Assembly (NCBI GenBank): GCA_004558035.1
Contig: SFEJ01000004.1
Location: 62,001 to 126,000 of the forward strand
Direction of reading: 5' to 3'
From: Opitutia bacterium
GTDB taxonomy: Bacteria > Verrucomicrobiota > Verrucomicrobiae > Opitutales > UBA953
Length of the DNA stretch: 64,000 nt
Within the stretch, counting starts at the first letter, position 1, and each line of letters opens with the position of its first letter. Positions 58,016-64,000 of this stretch are shown here, in pieces. The notes under the pieces were generated by a model. It ran no database searches, was not told where the DNA came from, and saw only the letters and a list, made by a program, of their open reading frames with translations. The position numbers and the translations under genes were made by a program.

Positions 58016-60034
58016 ATGGATCCGATCGTCGAATTTTCACCGCAGTTCGAGAGCGATTTTCTTCACGGGAAATTCCTGCTCCGCATCCGCCGTCTGTTCA
58101 CGCTCGCGCTGGCGGGCGCCTTCGGTTTCGCGTTCGTCGCCGACGGCGATCCGCGCTTCCTGCCGTTCGCTCTGGCGGCGGCGTGTCTCGCGCTCGCCTG
58201 CGAATCGCTGAGCTTCGCGAAGCGCGCGGGAACGGGCTCGCCGCTCGCGCTGGGCTTCCTCGCGTTCGCGCCGTGGTTCGCGTTTCTCGCGGCGGAATAC
58301 TTCTTCTTCCCGGCGCGTCCCGCGTCCGTCGCGTTCGCGGCGGCGAAGGCGCTTCCGGCGCTCGCGCTCTTCGCGGTCGCGCAGCAGCAGAGCCGCGGGA
58401 ACGGCAGCCAGTCGCGCCTGCTCGCGTGGACGCTCGGCCTGCTGACGGCGGGAACGCTCGTCGGCATCGCGCGGAAGATCGGCGGGAGCGCCGACTTTTC
58501 CGGGCGACTGACGGCGGACCTGCTCGCGGGACTTTTCCCCGACGTCGCCGACGCCGGCGCGACGTTCATTCTGATGTTCTTCACGGCGGCGGCGCTCGCG
58601 ACGCAGCCCGTCGAAGACCGCGACGAGCGCGCCAAGCGGCTCTTTCCCGCGCTCGCGGGGCTGCTCGTGCTCGGGCTGATTTTTCTCACGCGCGACACGG
58701 CGGTCTGGCTCGCCTTTCTCGTCGGCGCGCTCGCGGCGGCGACGCTTTCCGTCCGCAAAAAGACGCGCCGTTTCGCCGCGGCGGTCGCCCTCGTCTGCGC
58801 CGCCGTCGTCACGCCGATCTTCACGCGGACGCATTTCAGCCCGCCCGCCGAAATCGCGCGCGCGCTCAGCACTGAAATCGCGGGAACGCGCGAAGCGTTT
58901 TCGCCGACGGAGTTCCCGAAGCGCGCCTGGAAAATCTTCACGGAAAACCCCGCGCTCGGCTCGGGCACGGGAACGTTCACGGACGCCTTCCGCGCGGGCG
59001 CTCCCGCGCAGTGGCAGACGCGCCCGGAAACGGCGAACAATCTTTACCTGACGACGCTCGCCGAAAACGGGCTCGTCGGCGCGCTCGCGCTTTTCCTGCC
59101 CGCGGGACTGCTGCTCGTCCGCGCCGTCCGCCGCTGCGCCGCGATTCCGCTCGAACGCGGCAGGCACGACGAGACCGGCGCGGGGCGGCACGCGCGCCTG
59201 CTCGTCGCGCAGTCGCTCGGCGGCGTCGTCGGCGTGCTCGCGCTCTTCGCGATGAGCCGTCCGGATTCCGCGCTGACGCCGCTGCTCGGGCTCGCCGTGC
59301 TCGGCGGCGTGCTGCTGCACGAAACCGGCGGCGCCCGACTCAACCGCGTTCCCGCGTGGACGCCGCGAAAAATCTCCGCGGCGTTCGCGGCGGCGGTTCT
59401 CGTTCCCGCTGCGGTTTTCGCGCTCGCGTTCCCGACGCTCCACGGCGCCGCGCAGCGCGAAATCGGCGAACGCGCCCTCGCGCCCTTCCTGCGCGACGTT
59501 TACGTCGCCGAAGACGCCGCCTCCTCCGCGGCCGCGCTCCCGCCGGAAGCCGAGCGCGCCTTGTTCCGCGCCGTCTCCGCGCGCGCCGACGACGCGGACG
59601 CCTGGCTCGCCCTCACGCGGCTGTACGCGCTTTCCGCATACAACGAACCGAACGCCGCGGCGACGTTCGCGCGGGCCATGGAGCTGACGGCGGAAAACGC
59701 CTGCGCCGCCGCGCCCGGCTCGCCCGAGGCGCATCTCGGCAAGGCGGTCGCGCAGATTCTTCTCGAGAAAAAGGCGGAGGCGCGCGCCTCGCTCGCCCGC
59801 GCGGAAGCCCTCGCGCCGCAGGATCTGCCGCTGCTTTTCCAGATCGCCGAAGCCGACCGCGCGCTCGACGGCGCGACCGAAAATTCCTTCCGCATCGCGG
59901 AAAAGCTCGACAAGACCGCGCCCAACGCCGCGCGCGTCCGCCAGCTCAATTCCGTCATTCACATCATCCGCGGCGAAAACGGAGCGCGCCCCGACGACGC
60001 GGCGCAGCCCGACCGCAGTCTCTTCGAATTTTAA
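58016..60034 (+). CDS. O-antigen-ligase-like membrane protein (Wzy_C)
   Basis: 672 residues with about 12 membrane segments. The Wzy_C/WaaL-type periplasmic loop is seen as NPALGSGTGTFTDAFRAG and ETANNLYLTTLAENGLVGAL. After the membrane domain (about residue 460 on) comes a helical, TPR-like periplasmic or cytoplasmic region (DAWLALTRLYALSAYNEPNA, SPEAHLGKAVAQILLEKKAE). Such proteins polymerise or ligate surface polysaccharides. No other surface-sugar gene is near, so the substrate is open. The next small gene starts 15 nt later. Confidence 0.82.
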   Translation: MDPIVEFSPQFESDFLHGKFLLRIRRLFTLALAGAFGFAFVADGDPRFLPFALAAACLALACESLSFAKRAGTGSPLALGFLAFAPWFAFLAAEYFFFPARPASVAFAAAKALPALALFAVAQQQSRGNGSQSRLLAWTLGLLTAGTLVGIARKIGGSADFSGRLTADLLAGLFPDVADAGATFILMFFTAAALATQPVEDRDERAKRLFPALAGLLVLGLIFLTRDTAVWLAFLVGALAAATLSVRKKTRRFAAAVALVCAAVVTPIFTRTHFSPPAEIARALSTEIAGTREAFSPTEFPKRAWKIFTENPALGSGTGTFTDAFRAGAPAQWQTRPETANNLYLTTLAENGLVGALALFLPAGLLLVRAVRRCAAIPLERGRHDETGAGRHARLLVAQSLGGVVGVLALFAMSRPDSALTPLLGLAVLGGVLLHETGGARLNRVPAWTPRKISAAFAAAVLVPAAVFALAFPTLHGAAQREIGERALAPFLRDVYVAEDAASSAAALPPEAERALFRAVSARADDADAWLALTRLYALSAYNEPNAAATFARAMELTAENACAAAPGSPEAHLGKAVAQILLEKKAEARASLARAEALAPQDLPLLFQIAEADRALDGATENSFRIAEKLDKTAPNAARVRQLNSVIHIIRGENGARPDDAAQPDRSLFEF

Positions 60035-60049
60035 GCATTCCGATTTTCC

Positions 60050-60319
60050 ATGGACGAACGCAAACGCCTTTTTCTGAAAATCCGACTCCGCGTCGCGGCG
60101 AAGACCTACGGCGCGATCGCGCTGCTGCTCGCGCTTTTCGCGGGAATCGCCGCCGCGGAAATCGCGCTGACGGAAAACCGCGGCGACGCGCGGGACGCCG
60201 TCCGGAACGCGATGCGCGCCCGCGACGACGGCGAGGACGCGGCGACGAAGCTGCTCCCGACGCTGCCGTTCGCGGAGAATCCGGACTTCACCGACTTCAG
60301 AAACGGACGCCGCTCATGA
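60050..60319 (+). CDS. Small single-pass membrane protein
   Basis: 89 residues: a basic N-terminus, one membrane segment (YGAIALLLALFAGIAAAEIA), then a charged tail. No family recognised. Its stop overlaps the hemC ATG (ATGA), so it belongs to the hem transcript. Confidence 0.6.
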   Translation: MDERKRLFLKIRLRVAAKTYGAIALLLALFAGIAAAEIALTENRGDARDAVRNAMRARDDGEDAATKLLPTLPFAENPDFTDFRNGRRS

Positions 60320-61182
60320 ACGCTCCCGCGACGATCGTTCTCGGCACGCGCGGCAGCCCGCTCGCGCTCGCGCAGGCGGAACTCGCCCGGGCGGAACTCG
60401 CCCGCGTCTTTCCCGGCGCGGAAATCCGTATCCGGAAATTCACGACACAGGGCGACAGACGCCTCGAATGGTCGCTCGAAAAGACGGGCGGCAAAGGGCT
60501 TTTCACGAGCGAGCTCGAGGAGGCGCTGCTCGCCGGGGAAATCGATCTCGCCGTGCACAGCGGCAAGGATCTGCCGACGGAGACGCGCGCCGGGCTCGCG
60601 CTCGCGGGCTGTCTGAAACGCGCGCGCGCCAACGACGTGCTCGTCGTCCGCGAAGGCGTCTCCGTTCCCGAGCGCGTCGCCACGGGATCGCCGCGCCGCC
60701 GCGCCCAGGCCGCGAAGATTTTCCCCGAAGCCGCGTTTTCCGAGCTGCGCGGGAACGTCAGCACGCGCCTGCGCAAAATCGCCGACGGCGAAGCGGACGC
60801 CACGTTCCTCGCCGCCGCCGGGCTCGCGCGGCTCGGCGTCTCCGCGTTCCCGGGGCTGATCTTCCGCGAAATGCCGCTCGAGCTCATCGTTCCCGCCGCC
60901 GCGCAGGCCGCGATCGCCCTGCAGTGCCGCGAAGCGGACGCCGCGAAATTCGCCGCCGCGGGCGACGCCGAGACGACGCACGCCGTGAACGTCGAACGCG
61001 CCTTCCTGAGCGCCCTCGGCGAAGGCTGCCACACCGCGTTCGCCGCGCACTTCGACGGCGGGCGCATCCTGCTCTTCCGCGAAGACGTCGGCTTCGTCGC
61101 CCGCAGGACCGCGTTCCCGCGCGAACCCGATGCGCTCGCGCGGCGCGTCTCGCAGATCCTTTCCGAAATTTTTTCCGCATGA
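60316..61182 (+). CDS. hemC: Hydroxymethylbilane synthase (porphobilinogen deaminase)
   Basis: Links four porphobilinogens into hydroxymethylbilane in haem synthesis. 288 residues, slightly shorter than E. coli HemC. Seen are IVLGTRGSPLALAQAELARA, IRKFTTQGDR, GGKGLFTSELEEALLAGEID, AVHSGKDLPTE, GTGSPRR-like ATGSPRRRAQ, LRGNVSTRLRKI, and the dipyrromethane-cofactor Cys in ALGEGCHTAFAAH. The start is set by the ATGA overlap with the upstream stop. Confidence 0.96.
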   Translation: MNAPATIVLGTRGSPLALAQAELARAELARVFPGAEIRIRKFTTQGDRRLEWSLEKTGGKGLFTSELEEALLAGEIDLAVHSGKDLPTETRAGLALAGCLKRARANDVLVVREGVSVPERVATGSPRRRAQAAKIFPEAAFSELRGNVSTRLRKIADGEADATFLAAAGLARLGVSAFPGLIFREMPLELIVPAAAQAAIALQCREADAAKFAAAGDAETTHAVNVERAFLSALGEGCHTAFAAHFDGGRILLFREDVGFVARRTAFPREPDALARRVSQILSEIFSA

Positions 61183-61985
61183 AAAACGATTCCGAAAAAT
61201 CCAAGTCTCTCAAAGGCAGACGCGTCGTCGTCACGCGCCCGAAGGAACAGAGCGCGGAGCTCCGCGACCTGCTCGCCTCCCACGGCGCGGACGTGCTCGA
61301 AATGCCGCTCATCGAAATCCGCTTCGGCGGCGACGAGGAGCTCATTCCCGAAATTCTCGCGGGCTTCGGCGAATACGACTGGCTCGTCTTCACGAGCGCG
61401 AACGGCGTGCGCGGCTTCTTCCGGCACTTTTTCGCGCGCTACAAAGACCTGCGCTCGCTCGGCCCGTGCCGCATCGCCTGCGTCGGTCCCGCCACGGCGC
61501 GCGCCGTCGAGGAGCTCCACCTCGAAGTGGACTGTCTCCCGGAAACGCACACGGGCGACGCGCTCGCGGAAAAACTCCTCGCCGAACACGGCATCGAAAA
61601 CCTCAAGATCTGCGTCGTCACGGGCAACCGCAATCCCGACGCGCTCCCGAAAAAGCTCGAGGAAATCGGCCGCGCGATCGTGGACACGTTCCCGGTGTAC
61701 GCGACGGAGGACGCGGACCTTTCCGAGCACCCGTCCGCGCGCGCGTTCCGCGAAAAGGGCGCGGACGCGATCGTCTTCGCGAGCGGCTCGGCGGTGAAGT
61801 CGTTCCTTTCGCAGGCGGCGGCGCTGAAGCTCGAAGCCGCCGCGACGCGCCCGCGCGTCGTCGCCATCGGCGAGCCGACCGCATCGACGCTCCGCGCCTC
61901 GGGCATTCCCGTCGCGGGAACGGCGCGCGCCGCCACCCCCGCCGCCGTCCTCGAAGCCCTCATCGACGCCCTGAACGCCGACTGA
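61179..61985 (+). CDS. hemD: Uroporphyrinogen-III synthase
   Basis: Closes hydroxymethylbilane to uroporphyrinogen III. 268 residues in two Rossmann-like domains: RRVVVTRPKEQSAELRDLLA, YDWLVFTSANGVRGFF, IACVGPATARAVEE, AIVFASGSAVKSFLSQ and VVAIGEPTASTLRASGIPVA. It overlaps the hemC stop by ATGA, so translation is coupled. No methyltransferase domain is fused. Confidence 0.93.
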   Translation: MKNDSEKSKSLKGRRVVVTRPKEQSAELRDLLASHGADVLEMPLIEIRFGGDEELIPEILAGFGEYDWLVFTSANGVRGFFRHFFARYKDLRSLGPCRIACVGPATARAVEELHLEVDCLPETHTGDALAEKLLAEHGIENLKICVVTGNRNPDALPKKLEEIGRAIVDTFPVYATEDADLSEHPSARAFREKGADAIVFASGSAVKSFLSQAAALKLEAAATRPRVVAIGEPTASTLRASGIPVAGTARAATPAAVLEALIDALNAD

Positions 61986-62016
61986 GCGTTCCCGCGTTTC
62001 GATACTCTTAAAAACA

Positions 62017-62056
62017 AAAAATCCCGCCTCGTCCTCCGACGAAGCGGGATTTTTCG
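62017..62056 (+). terminator. Terminator after hemCD
   Basis: ATCCCGCCTCGTC pairs with GACGAAGCGGGAT (one G-T pair) around CTCC, with A- and T-tracts on the sides. It separates the hem genes from the convergent helicase gene and may serve both strands. Confidence 0.8.
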
Positions 62057-62134
62057 CGAAGAAAAGTTTGTTTCCGCGGATTTCGAGGAAGCGACTGGAA
62101 AGATCGCTTCTCCGAAAAGAAAACTTCCTTTGAC

Positions 62135-64000
62135 TCAGCGGTCTTCTTCGGGTTTCGGCGAAGGGCTTTCCGCGGGAACGGCGACGAGCGCCGTGCTTTC
62201 GCGGCAGAGCTTCTTCAGGCGTTTTTCGAGCTCGTCGAGGCAGCGCTTCGGCGTCAGCCAGCGGTCCGCGATCCGCGCGCGCAGCAGGTTCCAGCCGAGC
62301 CCGCGGAGCACGTCTTCGCGCAGGATTTCGCGGTCGCGCACGGCGGCGGGAGCGCGGCGCCCCGAGCCGTCGCAGAGAACGCCCGCGACGAACGCGTCCG
62401 GATTCGCGGGATCGACGACGGCGACGTCCACGCGGACGCCGGAAACGCCGACGTCGCGCACGCAGTTCCAGCCGCGTTTCCGCAGTCCTTCCGCGAGGGC
62501 GTCCTCGACGCGTTCGCGGGAACGCGGCTCCGCGGCGGCGTCCTTTCCGCCCGCGTCGGGCGCGGGTTTCGCCCCGGCGCCGGCGGGAATTCCCTCGGAC
62601 GCGAAGCGCAGGAACTCGCGCAGATCCGCCGCGCCCGCGCTTCCGGACGTGATTTCGCCCGGCCGCATCGACGTGAAGACGCGCATGCCGGCGCGCGCGC
62701 GCGTGATCGCGACGTTGAGCCGGCGCTCTCCCCCGCCCTGATTCACGGGACCGAAATTCTGCGCCACCTCCGCGGGAGCGCCGTCGGCGCGTTCCTTCGC
62801 GGGGCCGTAAGTCGTCGAGAAATAAATCACGCCGCGCTCGTCGCCCTGCACGTTTTCGAGATTCTTGACGAAGACGGGTTCGGCGACTTCCTCGGAAAAA
62901 TACCTGCGGATTTCCGGATTCGCCTCCTGCGCGTCCTCGAGCAGCTTTTCGATGAGCGTCTGCTGCTTTTCGTTGAAGGTGACGACGCCGACGCTCGAAA
63001 ATTCGTCGTACGTGAAGCCCGGGCGCGAAAGGTCGGCGACGATCCGCTCGACGAGCGCGCGCGCCTCGACGGGATTCGTGCTCTTGGCGTAAACGCCCTT
63101 TTCGACGAAGACGCATTCGAGCGCGCGGTCGCGCGTGCGCGGCGCCGGGAACGTGGCGAGCTCGCCGCCGTAGTAGCGGCCGTTCGAAAACGCGATGAGC
63201 GATTCCGCGCGGGAACGGTAGTGCCACGAAAGCTTCATCGCGGGAACGCCGCAGTTCCTGCATTCGTCGAGGACGCTTTCCGCGTCGGGAACGCCCTCGC
63301 CCGCCTCCGCCGCCTTTTCGGCGCGGGAGAAGAAGCTCGTCGGCGGCAGCTGCTTCGGGTCGCCGACCACGACGGCGCTCCTGCCGCGCGCGAGCGCGCC
63401 GACCGCGTCCCAGGCGCAGATCTGCGAGGCTTCGTCGAAGACGACGAGGTCGAACGGATCCGCCTCCGCGTCCAGATACGTGGCGACGGAAAGCGGGCTC
63501 GCGAGCATGCAGGGCTTGAGCAGGAAGCGCAGGCGCGGCGTCTTTCCGAAGAACTGCCGCAGCGACTGGTGGCGCTTTCTGTTGATTTCGGCGCGCGCCG
63601 CCGCCAGCTCTTCGACGAGCTCCGCGCCGAAGACGCCGCGGGCGCGGGCGATCAGGCGCGCGCGCACGGCCTTCGCGGAAAGCCGGCGCAGGGCGTCGTC
63701 CGCCGCGCAGAATTTTTCGAGCAGCGCGCGCTGGTTCGCCGCGGAAGTCTCCTTCAGCGCGGGATCGGCGTCGAAAACCGCCTCCGCCCAGCGGCGGCAG
63801 TAATTGGTCTCGAAGACGCGTTCGACGGCGTCCGCGGCGAGGCTTCCGTCGCGCAGCGCGGCGGCGAACGCCGCCATGCCGTTGTCGGAGGCGCGCTTGG
63901 CGGCGGCGTTCCATTCGCAGACGGATTTCCAGAACTCGCGCGCGTCGAGCGCCTCTTCGGCGAAGGCGCGCGCGCTTTCCGCCGAGGCGAGCGCGGTCTC
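62135..64000 (-). CDS. C-terminal part of an SF1 helicase-nuclease (DUF4011/Hhe-like)
   Basis: The frame runs off the right edge, so the N-terminus is missing; 621 codons are seen. The visible part holds the SF1 core: Walker B-like FDLVVFDEASQICAWDAVGA, motif III VVVGDPKQLPPTSFF, motif IV region SWHYRSRAESLIAFSN, motif V/VI VQGDERGVIYFSTTYG and NVAITRARAGMRVFTS. A Vsr/MTES-type nuclease domain follows at the end (LRKRGWNCVRDVGVSGVRVD, AGVLCDGSGRRAPAAVRDRE, LGWNLLRARIADRW). This order matches large DUF4011-helicase-Vsr proteins, one of which was reported as an antiphage system (Hhe). Walker A and DUF4011 would be outside the window. Confidence 0.8.
   Translation of the reverse strand, partial: ETALASAESARAFAEEALDAREFWKSVCEWNAAAKRASDNGMAAFAAALRDGSLAADAVERVFETNYCRRWAEAVFDADPALKETSAANQRALLEKFCAADDALRRLSAKAVRARLIARARGVFGAELVEELAAARAEINRKRHQSLRQFFGKTPRLRFLLKPCMLASPLSVATYLDAEADPFDLVVFDEASQICAWDAVGALARGRSAVVVGDPKQLPPTSFFSRAEKAAEAGEGVPDAESVLDECRNCGVPAMKLSWHYRSRAESLIAFSNGRYYGGELATFPAPRTRDRALECVFVEKGVYAKSTNPVEARALVERIVADLSRPGFTYDEFSSVGVVTFNEKQQTLIEKLLEDAQEANPEIRRYFSEEVAEPVFVKNLENVQGDERGVIYFSTTYGPAKERADGAPAEVAQNFGPVNQGGGERRLNVAITRARAGMRVFTSMRPGEITSGSAGAADLREFLRFASEGIPAGAGAKPAPDAGGKDAAAEPRSRERVEDALAEGLRKRGWNCVRDVGVSGVRVDVAVVDPANPDAFVAGVLCDGSGRRAPAAVRDREILREDVLRGLGWNLLRARIADRWLTPKRCLDELEKRLKKLCRESTALVAVPAESPSPKPEEDR

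Noticed and set aside
60297..63914. A 1205-codon minus-strand frame crossing hemCD and the helicase.
   Set aside because: It is antisense to hemC/hemD and out of frame with the motif-bearing helicase.
1..64000. The CGGGAACG word as a Chi or KOPS site.
   Set aside because: Those are strongly oriented along replication. Here both orientations occur side by side in the same genes. It was kept as an uptake-like or HIP1-like word instead.

Overview
The window reads as chromosomal DNA of a GC-rich bacterium, most likely a Verrucomicrobiota member (inference). Supporting this are a Minf_1886-type protein (a family I know only from Verrucomicrobia and Planctomycetes), a PEP-CTERM protein, a stand-alone CoaB, meso-diaminopimelate dehydrogenase with a NamZ-type muramidase, and menaquinone plus complex I genes. 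Most genes are housekeeping. dnaA, with an AT-rich DnaA-box-bearing upstream region, puts the window near the replication origin.

Layout. 0.1-9.8 kb: ilvD, bioB with a metal-binding tail, a PEP-CTERM protein, a 271-bp MITE-like element, xseA, Minf_1886, an MFS carrier, a NanQ/NanA sialic-acid pair, a thioesterase and tRNA-Asp. 9.8-12.7 kb: a decayed phage-like island at the tRNA-Asp 3' end, full of low-complexity repeats. 12.7-26.2 kb: glgA, an IMPase-family phosphatase, yicC, an FAD oxidoreductase, nuoMN, tRNA-Arg, folE2, dus and a leuS that has lost its HIGH region. 26.3-34.7 kb: a carboxynorspermidine synthase-like gene, a Sau3AI-type restriction-modification pair, glnK-amtB behind a sigma-54-like promoter, birA and sufT. 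35-44 kb: putative oriC, dnaA, an acyltransferase, an adenosine/MTA deaminase, a YeiH-type transporter, aroC, a degenerate P-loop protein, menA and a HEPN/MNT toxin-antitoxin pair. 44-52 kb (minus strand): coaB, three secreted or membrane proteins, namZ, ddh, a dihydroorotase-like gene and tRNA-CAT. 52-64 kb: an orphan secreted/membrane protein, pyrF, argA, thyA, folA, an O-antigen-ligase-like protein, hemCD and the 3' part of a large SF1 helicase-nuclease that runs off the right edge.

The most striking signal is not a gene. A non-palindromic word, CGGGAACG (reverse complement CGTTCCCG, usually inside GCGGGAACGC), recurs throughout the window. I counted 38 copies by hand in the first 10 kb, against less than one expected from composition. 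It occurs in all reading frames and both orientations, and head-to-head pairs of it form the stems of many intrinsic terminators. That is how the DNA-uptake sequences of Neisseria and Haemophilus behave; I know of no such system in this group. The word is nearly absent from the phage-like island and from the orphan gene near 52.5 kb, as expected for recently acquired DNA.

Other intergenic structure includes a MITE-like element with perfect 20-bp inverted ends, a dispersed hairpin family (loop ATTCCT/AGGAAT) found partly as REPIN-like inverted pairs, a second dispersed element in three copies, and low-complexity tracts made of short drifting words.
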